A DNA stretch of 15,255 bases from JAWXCM01 sp034408745 (GTDB lineage: Bacteria; Acidobacteriota; Terriglobia; Bryobacterales; Bryobacteraceae). The notes below the pieces were generated by a model, which worked only from the letters and a program-made list of their open reading frames with translations, was not told where the DNA came from and ran no database searches. Made by a program: the position numbers and the translations under genes. The stretch spans positions 1 through 15,255 of the forward strand of contig JAWXCM010000242.1 in assembly GCA_034408745.1 (NCBI GenBank), read 5' to 3'. Below, in pieces: positions 1-7,186 of the stretch (the first letter of the stretch is position 1; each line of letters starts with the position of its first letter).

Positions 1-362
1 CCCCAGAAGTTCGTCTCGAATAACCGGTGCGCGTCGTCCGCCGAGACGTCCATCAACTTCCCGTAGATCGAGACGCCCGCGTTGTTGACCCACGTATCAA
101 ATCCGCCAAACCGCTGCTGCGCCTCCGATGCCACACGCCGCAGGTCCTGCTGATTCGATACGTCGGCCACAACGTGGAACGCCTCGCCACCCCGGTTGCG
201 GACCTCATCGCAAAACTGACGCAATGCGTCCTCATTGCGAGCTGCCACAACCAGGCGCGCTCCGCGCTCGGCGGCCATACGGGCCGTCGTGAGGCCAATG
301 CCACTCGACGCGCCCGTAATCACCATCACCTGGTCCTTCAGCTTCTTCAGGTGAACCTTCAT
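1..362 (-). CDS. SDR family oxidoreductase, N-terminal part (runs off left edge)
   Basis: Short-chain dehydrogenase/reductase expected to use NAD(P)(H) in the cytoplasm; the substrate cannot be told. The 120 visible residues form the first half of a Rossmann fold: the cofactor-binding TGASSGIG motif at residues 16-23, an acidic/adenine-binding ADV at about 66-68, the structural NNAG motif at 93-96, and an ETNFWG segment near 116-121 that in this family precedes the catalytic Ser/Tyr/Lys region. The catalytic residues lie beyond the left edge, so activity cannot be confirmed. The ATG at 360-362 is chosen because only 10 bases separate it from the upstream stop codon, a GAGG sequence precedes it, and the protein then begins a few residues before the first beta strand, as is usual. 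It is probably translated from the same message as the LEA-like gene upstream. Confidence 0.93.
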   Translation of the reverse strand, partial: MKVHLKKLKDQVMVITGASSGIGLTTARMAAERGARLVVAARNEDALRQFCDEVRNRGGEAFHVVADVSNQQDLRRVASEAQQRFGGFDTWVNNAGVSIYGKLMDVSADDAHRLFETNFW

Positions 363-372
363 GAAAGCCTCA

Positions 373-810
373 TCATTTCTGCTTCTCGTCGTGGCCGTCG
401 AGCGCGTCCTTCACCACCCGGCCGGTCTTCTTCGCGCCCTTCACGGTTTCGCGCGAGGTCTTGTCCCATACGTCCTCGGCCTTGTCGCCGACCTTTTTCG
501 CGCCCTTGACCGTTGCACGGCCGCTCTTGTCGGCCACGTCCTCGGTCTTGTCCCCGACAACCCTGGCGCCTTCGGCAGTGCCCTTCGCCGCGTGCTTCAC
601 GGCGGTACCGGTCGCCTTACCGGCTTCCTTGCCGCTGGCAACAACTTCACCGTGCTTCATGGCCGTCCCCGACTTCTTCGCACCCTTTACGATGCGTTTG
701 CCGGACTTGTCAAACTCGCCCGCGGCCTTGTCAGTGCTGGGTTCCTGTGCAGCCATCGGAAGAGCAAACAGTCCCATTCCGAGCAGCGTCGACAGAATGA
801 TCTTTTTCAT
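373..810 (-). CDS. Secreted Lys/Ala-rich LEA-like repeat protein
   Basis: A 145-residue protein with a clear signal peptide (MKK, hydrophobic core, cleavage near AMA-AQE at about residues 20-22). The mature part is almost entirely charged and small residues: Lys, Ala, Gly, Asp, Glu and Thr, with no cysteine. VKGAKK occurs at residues 41-46, 101-106 and 123-128. Residues 86-106 and 108-128 are near-identical copies with a 22-residue period, twice the 11-residue LEA period. Such sequences are usually disordered or amphipathic-helical and in LEA-type proteins protect against drying or aggregation; that role is inference here. A histone H1-like nucleic-acid binder has similar composition, but the signal peptide argues against it. 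The start at 808-810 is chosen over one 17 codons upstream because an AAGGAG sequence (818-823) sits 7 bases before it and the signal peptide begins there. Confidence 0.85.
   Translation of the reverse strand: MKKIILSTLLGMGLFALPMAAQEPSTDKAAGEFDKSGKRIVKGAKKSGTAMKHGEVVASGKEAGKATGTAVKHAAKGTAEGARVVGDKTEDVADKSGRATVKGAKKVGDKAEDVWDKTSRETVKGAKKTGRVVKDALDGHDEKQK
427..555 (-). repeat. Two 22-residue in-gene repeats of the LEA-like protein
   Basis: Codons for residues 86-128 hold two near-copies beginning GDK(T/A)EDV and ending TVKGAKK, exactly 22 residues apart. Only five or so positions differ between the copies. A third, degenerate copy lies further upstream, around the first VKGAKK at residues 41-46. 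Confidence 0.75.
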
Positions 811-867
811 ATGCGTGACTCCTTCGAATAAAGGACACCAACAGGAGTCAGTACATTTCAAAAACGG

Positions 868-888
868 AGAACGTATATTAAACGTTCT
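868..888. promoter_or_regulatory. 7-bp perfect inverted repeat over a stop codon
   Basis: AGAACGT (868-874) and ACGTTCT (882-888) are perfect inverted copies around a 7-base AT-rich loop. The repeat covers the stop codon of the DUF2383-type gene and lies 58 bases upstream of the LEA-like start. On the minus strand a short T run follows about three bases after the stem. It could therefore be a weak terminator or attenuator, or an operator for the downstream pair. The stem is short and not GC-rich, so confidence is low. Confidence 0.3.
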
Positions 889-1285
889 GAATGTTTGGCG
901 CCCGCCCGCGGAACTGAGACACCAGGGTTCGGAGCAGTACTACGTGCATTTGCAGGGTGAATCGCAGTCTGGGCTCGTCGGTGGCTGCCAGAAGCCCCTC
1001 GGCCGCCCTTAATGTGGACTCCTCACCGGCCAGCAGTGTCGACTCGCTCGCCGCCTTGCCGTTGTGCAGCACCCAGCCGGCATGCACCGCGGCCAGTGGC
1101 TCGCACTCCGGAGCCAGGGCCTGCAGGTCTGTGAGCATTTGTGTGCGCTGATCGAATGCGTCCAGCACAAGGACGCGAAGCTCCGTCCGCCGGAAAGTCG
1201 ACGCGGCCTCACAGAGTTCGCGCTGACCCTCGCGGCAAATCCCGATCAGCATGACCAGCGCGTGTTGTGTCGCAGCAGGCAGCAG
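878..1285 (-). CDS. DUF2383 / PA2169-family four-helix-bundle protein
   Basis: A small cytoplasmic protein of about 135 residues. The ICREGQREL opening, the acidic/aromatic helices, the H(A)GW segment in the middle and the EESTLRAAEGLL helix followed by a last long helix match what I recall of the DUF2383 family. That family forms ferritin-like four-helix bundles and is often found among stress genes; no biochemical role is established. The family match is by eye. The start is unclear. An excellent AGGAGG lies at 1292-1297, but the codon at the right spacing is CTG (1283-1285). The alternatives are an ATG at 1250-1252, without a ribosome-binding site and cutting into helix 1, or a GTG at 1328-1330 upstream of the AGGAGG. 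I use the CTG because it fits the ribosome-binding site and helix 1. The gene follows the VWA gene by 58 bases. Confidence 0.72.
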   Translation of the reverse strand: MLPAATQHALVMLIGICREGQRELCEAASTFRRTELRVLVLDAFDQRTQMLTDLQALAPECEPLAAVHAGWVLHNGKAASESTLLAGEESTLRAAEGLLAATDEPRLRFTLQMHVVLLRTLVSQFRGRAPNIQNV

Positions 1286-1291
1286 ACACGT

Positions 1292-1297
1292 CCTCCT
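1292..1297 (-). promoter_or_regulatory. Strong Shine-Dalgarno AGGAGG before a non-standard start
   Basis: A full AGGAGG on the minus strand, 6 bases before tandem CTG codons that are in frame with the DUF2383-type protein. No ATG, GTG or TTG in that frame is correctly spaced from it. A GTG inside the spacer is in another frame and meets a stop after 26 codons. Confidence 0.55.
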
Positions 1298-1343
1298 CGC
1301 CGGAAGACGCCCAAATCCGCTGCCATGCACATAAGTAACGGTG

Positions 1344-3431
1344 TCAGGGCAACAGCACAACCGGCGAACGCCACATGGCAAACTTGCCCTCCGCCGGATT
1401 CAGTACGTTCACCTGACACGTGTACCGACCCGGCTGCAGTGACGCCAGCGGCACGCTGAAACTCACCGGCACAGCCTTTGACTTCGGGTCGAGCCCATCC
1501 TTCACTTCCAGCGGACTCGTTTCAAACGCCTTCACTTTACCGCGGTAAAAACTCACGCTCGCCACCATGTACTCCGTGGCGGTCGCGGCAGGCTGATAAG
1601 CCTCCAGAAAGACGAGCATGTTCTGATCCCGGCGGAACACCTTCGTCACGCTCGGAATCAGCTTCTGCCCGTCATGAACCAGCGGGTTCATCGCGATTAG
1701 CTTGCGGTCCTTCTCCGCCACAGCCACCGCATCGCTCAGCTTGTCGCGCTGCGAACTTAGCACCACTGACGACGTCGGCAGATACCGCGATTCGGCCGTC
1801 AGATCGGGAATGCGGAACTTCGTCTCGAACGTCCCCATCTTGCCCGTCTCATTCTCGCGAGCCAGAAACTTAATCGTGTAAGTACCCGGCTGCAGCGTGA
1901 ACCCCGTGTCGTACTGCAGATTGCGCGTGCCGAGCTCCTTCGCCTGATCGCCCTTCAGCTTCACGGTGACGAAATCGCGCACCATGCCCTGCGGCGCGTT
2001 CCTCGAATCCCGCACCTCGCCAATGAAGTCGAGCCGCGTGCTTTCGGCCCCGCCCTTCTTCGCCAGTTCAATGTCGCTGCCTGGAATCTTCACCGCAATC
2101 GGGACAAAATACCGATCTTTTCCCAGTCGAAAGAAATTGATTTCCAGCGCCACAGACAAATCCGTCACCGGATCGCCCAGCATCAGCGCTTCCTGTAACT
2201 GCCGCTCACGGTCGGAGTTCGTGAATTGCTTAAACTCCTTCCCGGCAAAATACCCGCTCCGGTAATCGAGCTTCGCCGACAGGTTCTTCCCCACCGTCAC
2301 CTTCAGCCGGCGATACCGCCCGTCCAGCGCCACGTTGGAGCTGTAATAGCCGATGATGTAGTAGCTCGCAATATCCTTCTGCGCCTGCACGATTCCCAGC
2401 GACAAATCATTCTGGTCCAGCAGCGCCTTGCCACCGGTGTCACCCGCCAGCGTGAACAGCGTCTCCTGCTGCGCCTGGAAGTTATTCCGGGACTGCCTCT
2501 GCGAATCGCCCGAGTACATCCCGCGCCCGCCCGGCGAGCCGGTTGTCGCATCGCCCATCGGAGCCGTAGCCACAAGACCACGCGCATCCACCGGATAAAA
2601 CGCGACATTCGACCGCACAGCCGCATTAATCGTCGACCGCAACTGCGCCTGATTGTCGACACCCGTCCGGCTCATGCCACTGGCGAAATACACCAGCGCT
2701 TTCTTCTCAGGCAGCGTGCCCAGCATCTTCACCGCCGATTCCAGCGCCGCCAGTTTACGATCCGTGTTGAACATGTTGAACTCGGATTCGTCGGCCGAGA
2801 ACGCCGCGCCAGAATCGGCTTCGCTCTCATCCCCGGTCGCCCCGTTCGCCATGCCCACGTCGCCAATCGTGATGCTCTTGATGATTTCCGCCAGCCGGTC
2901 CCGGTCGTCGGTGAAATCCTGCAGCACGTTCAACGTGGTGCCATACGTCATCACCGCAACCTGGTCCGACTTAGTCACGTTCGACCCGATAAATTTCAGT
3001 GCCGACTGCCGCGCGCGCCACTGATCCGCAATCGGCATCCCCGCCATATCGAAAAACAGCACCAGCAGCCGCTTGTCTTTATAGCGAATTTCTTCGTTCT
3101 TCGATGGCGCAATCCGAACCGGCGCAGCCACCGCCGCAGCAACTGGCTTCGCCTCTTCAGCAGGACGCTGCTTTAACTCAGGCACCGGCAGCGCTTCGTC
3201 TTCCAGCCGCTGATACTCGAACACCCGAATCTGCTGCGGCTTTCCGTCTTCGGTCAGTACAAAATCCGAAGGCTTCAGACCCTCCAGAGGCTTGCCATTC
3301 TTATCCTTCACCGCCACATTCACCACTACCAAATTAGAGGTCGACGAAAATGTGATGTCTTTCTTAATGACAGGCTGCTGTGCGGGTGCACTGAGAGCGG
3401 CGATCAGCAAAAATGCAATGGAATTATTCAT
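1344..3431 (-). CDS. Secreted VWA protein, acidobacterial VWFA-related type
   Basis: A 695-residue exported protein. Residues 1-18 form a signal peptide ending APA-QQP. Residues 25-75 (VVVNVAVKDKNGKPLEGLKPSDF...) are the opening typical of the acidobacterial VWFA-related family (TIGR03436). A linker rich in Ala, Pro and Glu follows, then a VWA fold at about 118-400 (KRLLVLFFDMAGM, QVAVMTYG, ALVYFASGMSRTG, VAFYPVDARG). The metal site is degenerate: the usual DxSxS reads DMAGM at 128-132, so the two serines are missing. An acidic insert lies at about 200-218. Residues 400-695 look like beta-sandwich modules (LQPGTYTIKF, LQPGRYTCQVNV), suggesting an extracytoplasmic binding or scaffold role. AAGGAG precedes the ATG by 8 bases. 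Only 12 bases separate it from the outer-membrane protein gene upstream, so the two probably work together. The function is not known. Confidence 0.92.
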   Translation of the reverse strand: MNNSIAFLLIAALSAPAQQPVIKKDITFSSTSNLVVVNVAVKDKNGKPLEGLKPSDFVLTEDGKPQQIRVFEYQRLEDEALPVPELKQRPAEEAKPVAAAVAAPVRIAPSKNEEIRYKDKRLLVLFFDMAGMPIADQWRARQSALKFIGSNVTKSDQVAVMTYGTTLNVLQDFTDDRDRLAEIIKSITIGDVGMANGATGDESEADSGAAFSADESEFNMFNTDRKLAALESAVKMLGTLPEKKALVYFASGMSRTGVDNQAQLRSTINAAVRSNVAFYPVDARGLVATAPMGDATTGSPGGRGMYSGDSQRQSRNNFQAQQETLFTLAGDTGGKALLDQNDLSLGIVQAQKDIASYYIIGYYSSNVALDGRYRRLKVTVGKNLSAKLDYRSGYFAGKEFKQFTNSDRERQLQEALMLGDPVTDLSVALEINFFRLGKDRYFVPIAVKIPGSDIELAKKGGAESTRLDFIGEVRDSRNAPQGMVRDFVTVKLKGDQAKELGTRNLQYDTGFTLQPGTYTIKFLARENETGKMGTFETKFRIPDLTAESRYLPTSSVVLSSQRDKLSDAVAVAEKDRKLIAMNPLVHDGQKLIPSVTKVFRRDQNMLVFLEAYQPAATATEYMVASVSFYRGKVKAFETSPLEVKDGLDPKSKAVPVSFSVPLASLQPGRYTCQVNVLNPAEGKFAMWRSPVVLLP

Positions 3432-3443
3432 CGCTGTCTCTCC

Positions 3444-6400
3444 TTAGAAACGGAACCGAATACTCAGACTGATGCGCCGCATCGACGCGGCGTTCGTTCC
3501 CAGACCATAGTTGTTCGACCCCAGCACTGTGCCCCACTGCGTGATCACCACGCGATTCAGCACGTTCTGCGCCTGCGCCTGAATGTCGATGGAACGCCGC
3601 TCGGCGATCCGGAAGATGCGGCTCAGCCCGCTGTTCAGGAACAACGTCGTCGGCCCGGGAATCGTGTTCCGGCCCGCGTTGCCCCACTGGCCTGGGAGAG
3701 GCTCACTGAAAGCCGCCGTGTTGAACAGCATGCCGTCGACACTCACCGGCAAACCAGTAGCGTTCGCGCGAACCGTGTTGCTGACCGCCGTCCCCAGCAC
3801 CTGGGACCGGTTGCCGCCAACCGTCGCCGTGAACGGACTGCCAGACCGCATCGACAGCATCGACGTAATGGTCCAGTCCTTGATCAGCTTGCCCCTGAAG
3901 CCCTTGATCAGCGTGCCCGCACTGCGCCCCATGGCCGTGCTGTACTGCCCCATAATCGAGAGGCTGTGCCGCGAGTCGAAGCTCGACAACCCGCGCTCGG
4001 CCGAATAGTCGAGCCAGTTCTGCGCCACCGGAGTGCCGCCCTGACCCCGTCCACCCGTACCCGCATTGTCAATCGCCTTCGAGAACTGATACGACGTGTT
4101 CGCCATAAACCCGCTGCGGAAACGCCGGTTTAACTGGAATTGCGCCGCGTGATAGATCGAATTTCCATTCGAAATCTCATACGTGTACCCCTGCGGCAGC
4201 GTCGACTGCACAGCTCCCGGTGCGGTCGAGTTCGGAAGAATCTGCTGATCCAGCCGAGTCCCCTTCGTCCCCAGGTACCCAATGGTGCCGAACAGCGAGA
4301 ACGGCAGATCGTGCTGCACCGAAAGCTGCCAGCTCTGCGCATAGCCAACCCGGTAATTCGGATCGATCGCATACGTCCCGAGCCCCGTGGAACCGCCCGG
4401 GATCAAAAACCCGGTCTGCAGATTCAGTGGATTCGAAATATTCCCCGACACGCTCAGCACCTGCGCAAACGGCGGCTGCTGCGCCAGGTTGGAAGCAATC
4501 TGGTTGTACACCGATGTGTTGTAGTACACGCCGTACCCGCCGCGAATCACCAGCGAATCACCCTTGATGGGCCGCAATGCAAAGCCAAACCGCGGCGAAA
4601 AATTGTTGCGGTCCGGTTTGATCAGAGTTCCCTGCCCCGCCACAACCTGCGTCACCGACGCAAAGCCCGGCGCCAGAGAGAGATTCACCATGCGGCCGTA
4701 CAGCTCGGTGGCAGGCGTCGTGTAATCCCAACGGATTCCCATGTTAATGCTGAACTGCTGCGAGATCCGCCAGTCATTATTCGCAAACAGATCAACCCCG
4801 GAGCCGCGGAAATACTTGTCGGGATTTCCGTAACGAATCGAGCTGGTGGCCGGAACAGCAAGCAGGAAATCGGCCAGATCCCAGCCCGAGCCGTTCTGCG
4901 CGATACCGCCTGCATACGCACTCGTCGCCTGGCCGTTGAACGTGTAGGTCCCACGTCCGTTAGAATCCGACAGCGCATTGTTCTGCTGCTTCCGGTAGCT
5001 CACTCCGAACGTGAAGCTCTTATTCCCCCTGATCCACAGCAGCGACTCTGTCAATGCAAAAGACTGGCTCCGGTTCAGCATGAAATTCCCGTCGTTCAGC
5101 CCCGAGTAATTCGTAAACCGCAGATTCGGAGGACCCCAGTTATTCGGATTCTGCGACGTGCCCTGAATCCCGAGCTGCGCCGCGATATTCGCCACATTGG
5201 CAAAGAACGGCAGCGCCTGCTGACGATTGCGGCTGAAGTTGACGCCCGCATTGTTGATCAGCCGTGAGCTGATGTTGCGCGTCCACTGCAGCCCCGTGTT
5301 CAGCCCCCGACCCGCACCCGTGTCGACAAACCGCAGCAGGTTCGGTGACACCGAATCGCTGTCCTGCAAACCGAAGTTGAAGTTCAGCCGGTCTTTCGTT
5401 TTGATCCGGATATTCGAGATCCTGGAATTCAGGCTCAGCGTATTATTCTCGCCCTGCCACGACGTCTGGTAATTCCGCGCCGCAAACGGCAAATTCGGTT
5501 CCGGGAAATACTTCAGCAGCGCGGCCGACGACGCATTAATCCGCGACGCCGGAATTTTGTTGCCCGCAAAAGGCTGCCCACTCAGCGGATCCCAGATAGT
5601 GACCGGAGCCCCGCCCAGCTGCGTCTGAGAGAAATCTCCGGCGCGCTCGAGCAACGTCGGCATATTCACCGGATCGGAAACCGTACCCGTGCGATTCCGC
5701 CCCACGTTGAAATCCACCGTGAACATAATCTGCTTTTCCGGCTTGATCAGCTTCGGAATCCGCAGCGGTCCGCCAAACATTACGCCCATCCGAATATTTG
5801 AATAATCCGGTTTGTCCACCGCGGCGCCAGTCACCGAGTACACCCGCGCATCCAGCGCCGAGTTACTAACGTTCATGTTCAGACTGCCCATGTACTGAGC
5901 CCGCGGATTCCGCCGGCTGTTGCCGAACGCCACCGAACCGGTGCGCCCCATCCACTCTGGCCGCCCCGTTGTGGTCCCGCCGCGTCCCGTAGTCCCCCGG
6001 GTCGACCCGCCGCGAGTATCACCGCCACGTCCACCGCCTGGTCCGCCACCTCCCGGTCCACCGCCCCGTCCGCCGAATCCTCCCGGAGGCCCGCCAGGAC
6101 CACCGCCGAATCCGCCCGGAGGTCCACCGCCACTCGGTCCACCACGTCCTGAAAAACCTCCCGGTCCACCCGGGCCACCCGGGCCGCCGCCAGCGCTGGC
6201 CTGCTGCATATTGCCAGGTCCGTCGCCGTTCGGACCGCTCATACCCATGCCCATGCCCATGGCGCCGCCCATGCCCATCCCGCCGCCCATCATGCCCTCA
6301 GGGCCGCCGCCAAACGGGCCGCGAAATCCCCAGTCGTTCTGCTGCTGCATCCCGACCGCGCTGGAAACACTGCCCTGCACCACAAACGCACTGGCCGCGC

Positions 6401-7049
6401 TCTGCGTCAGATCCGCGGCTTCTTCCTGACGCAGCATTCCCGACGTGTCGTTTGCCAGCGTCGCCGCATCGGCCGACTGATTGACATTTACCTGCTGGAA
6501 CTCCGCGCGACGCTGCGGAGTCGCTCCCGCCTGTCCCTGCCGACCGCCACCCGCCGAGGGCTTCGGCCGCGCTGCCACCGGAGCAGCAGGCTTCGCAGCC
6601 GCCACCTGCGCGACGGGAGCCGGAGCGGCGGCAGCCGCAGGCGCACCAGGCGCCGACACCACAGGAGCCGCCGCCTTCACAACCACCGCCGCATCGGCAC
6701 CAGCAGCCATCCGGGCCACCAGAGCCTCACGCCCCAGCATCTTCAATTCCAGCTCGCCCGCCGCAATCCCAGCCGCCACAGTCACTTCCCGACTCGCCGG
6801 CGCAAACCCCAGCATCTCCGCTTCCACCGTCCACTTGCCATCCGCCAGTTCGGGAAAACGAAACGTTCCGTTGTCGTCCGTGGTGGTGATCACACGAAGT
6901 TCACCCTGTCGCGCCGACACCGTTGCCCCGGGAAGCGGCAGCCCCGACACCTTTACGGCACCGCGGTACTCCGCCGCACCCGCCGTAGTTCCGGCAGTCA
7001 ACACCACCAGAAGCAGCGACACGGCCCTTCGTTGCAAAGTCAATTTCAC
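3444..7049 (-). CDS. Oar-like TonB-dependent-receptor-type outer-membrane protein with Gly/Met-rich insert
   Basis: A 1201-residue outer-membrane protein. Order: signal peptide (about 1-26, ending AGAA); carboxypeptidase-regulatory-like beta domain (27-105, with LPGATVSA and the DDNGTFRFPEL turn); Ala/Pro linker (about 120-165); Gln/Ala stretch; Gly/Met-rich segment (242-361); then plug remnant and barrel, with landmarks GPLRIPKL (428-435), DPLSGQPFAGNKIPASRI and many alternating aromatic strands. It ends SIRFRF, a C-terminal Phe as in barrels inserted by the BAM complex. Where a plug domain with its TLDG-type motif would be expected, the Gly-rich segment sits instead, so TonB-driven transport is uncertain; a surface-binding or assembly role with the adjacent VWA protein is an alternative. 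The start is GTG at 7047-7049, preceded by GAGGA 7 bases upstream, and gives a complete signal peptide. Confidence 0.92.
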   Translation of the reverse strand: MKLTLQRRAVSLLLVVLTAGTTAGAAEYRGAVKVSGLPLPGATVSARQGELRVITTTDDNGTFRFPELADGKWTVEAEMLGFAPASREVTVAAGIAAGELELKMLGREALVARMAAGADAAVVVKAAAPVVSAPGAPAAAAAPAPVAQVAAAKPAAPVAARPKPSAGGGRQGQAGATPQRRAEFQQVNVNQSADAATLANDTSGMLRQEEAADLTQSAASAFVVQGSVSSAVGMQQQNDWGFRGPFGGGPEGMMGGGMGMGGAMGMGMGMSGPNGDGPGNMQQASAGGGPGGPGGPGGFSGRGGPSGGGPPGGFGGGPGGPPGGFGGRGGGPGGGGPGGGRGGDTRGGSTRGTTGRGGTTTGRPEWMGRTGSVAFGNSRRNPRAQYMGSLNMNVSNSALDARVYSVTGAAVDKPDYSNIRMGVMFGGPLRIPKLIKPEKQIMFTVDFNVGRNRTGTVSDPVNMPTLLERAGDFSQTQLGGAPVTIWDPLSGQPFAGNKIPASRINASSAALLKYFPEPNLPFAARNYQTSWQGENNTLSLNSRISNIRIKTKDRLNFNFGLQDSDSVSPNLLRFVDTGAGRGLNTGLQWTRNISSRLINNAGVNFSRNRQQALPFFANVANIAAQLGIQGTSQNPNNWGPPNLRFTNYSGLNDGNFMLNRSQSFALTESLLWIRGNKSFTFGVSYRKQQNNALSDSNGRGTYTFNGQATSAYAGGIAQNGSGWDLADFLLAVPATSSIRYGNPDKYFRGSGVDLFANNDWRISQQFSINMGIRWDYTTPATELYGRMVNLSLAPGFASVTQVVAGQGTLIKPDRNNFSPRFGFALRPIKGDSLVIRGGYGVYYNTSVYNQIASNLAQQPPFAQVLSVSGNISNPLNLQTGFLIPGGSTGLGTYAIDPNYRVGYAQSWQLSVQHDLPFSLFGTIGYLGTKGTRLDQQILPNSTAPGAVQSTLPQGYTYEISNGNSIYHAAQFQLNRRFRSGFMANTSYQFSKAIDNAGTGGRGQGGTPVAQNWLDYSAERGLSSFDSRHSLSIMGQYSTAMGRSAGTLIKGFRGKLIKDWTITSMLSMRSGSPFTATVGGNRSQVLGTAVSNTVRANATGLPVSVDGMLFNTAAFSEPLPGQWGNAGRNTIPGPTTLFLNSGLSRIFRIAERRSIDIQAQAQNVLNRVVITQWGTVLGSNNYGLGTNAASMRRISLSIRFRF
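5967..6328 (-). repeat. Low-complexity Gly/Pro/Met/Arg-rich coding segment
   Basis: About 120 codons (residues 241-361 of the receptor) are mostly glycine. They start with a Met-Gly run (252-270), pass through GGPGG/PPGGFGG repeats (about 287-330) and end in RGG/TRGTTGRGG (341-358). The DNA is made of short GGN and CCN repeats, prone to slippage. It also produces a long proline-rich open frame on the other strand that is not a gene. Confidence 0.85.
6555..6692 (-). repeat. Ala/Pro/Val-rich linker of the Oar-like protein
   Basis: Codons for residues about 120-165 encode almost only Ala, Pro, Val and Lys (runs such as APAAAAAPAPV). This is a flexible, probably extended periplasmic linker between the regulatory-like beta domain and the rest of the protein. 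Confidence 0.65.
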
Positions 7050-7072
7050 CGAGATTCCTCAGAGTGTACTGG

Positions 7073-7098
7073 TGGAAAAACACGCGTCGTGGTTTCCA
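7073..7098. promoter_or_regulatory. Nested inverted repeat in divergent intergenic region
   Basis: TGGAAA (7073-7078) pairs with TTTCCA (7093-7098), and inside it CACG (7081-7084) pairs with CGTG (7088-7091) around a CGT loop. Ten base pairs in all are broken only by a 2x1 internal bulge. It lies 24 bases before the GTG of the minus-strand receptor and 88 bases before the ATG of the plus-strand one. It is a candidate operator for shared control, or a hairpin in the leader of the minus-strand message. Confidence 0.4.
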
Positions 7099-7139
7099 GG
7101 TAGCGAATGGTTTAACTTTTCTTTACAGCCCGCCGCCTT

Positions 7140-7169
7140 TTTACCGCCACAGCCTCCATTCGATATAGT
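7140..7169 (+). promoter_or_regulatory. Candidate sigma-70-type promoter of the plus-strand receptor gene
   Basis: TTTACC (7140-7145), an 18-base spacer and TATAGT (7164-7169). The -10 matches consensus at 5 of 6 positions and the -35 at 4 of 6. Transcription would begin near 7176, leaving a leader of only about 10 bases and cutting into the GAGGGG at 7174-7179. The true promoter may therefore be elsewhere. Confidence 0.35.
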
Positions 7170-7186
7170 TACCGAGGGGTACCTCC

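Noticed and set aside
811..861. 17-codon upstream extension of the LEA-like protein
   Set aside because: It would bury the signal peptide and leave the AAGGAG at 818-823 unused.
2226..3176. 316-codon Arg/His-rich open frame on the plus strand
   Set aside because: Antisense shadow of the VWA gene, with no recognisable features.
4140..5267. 375-codon Arg-rich open frame on the plus strand
   Set aside because: Antisense shadow of the receptor barrel region.
5920..6429. Proline-rich 169-codon open frame on the plus strand
   Set aside because: It is the complement of the Gly-rich codons of the minus-strand receptor; GGN codons read backwards give proline.
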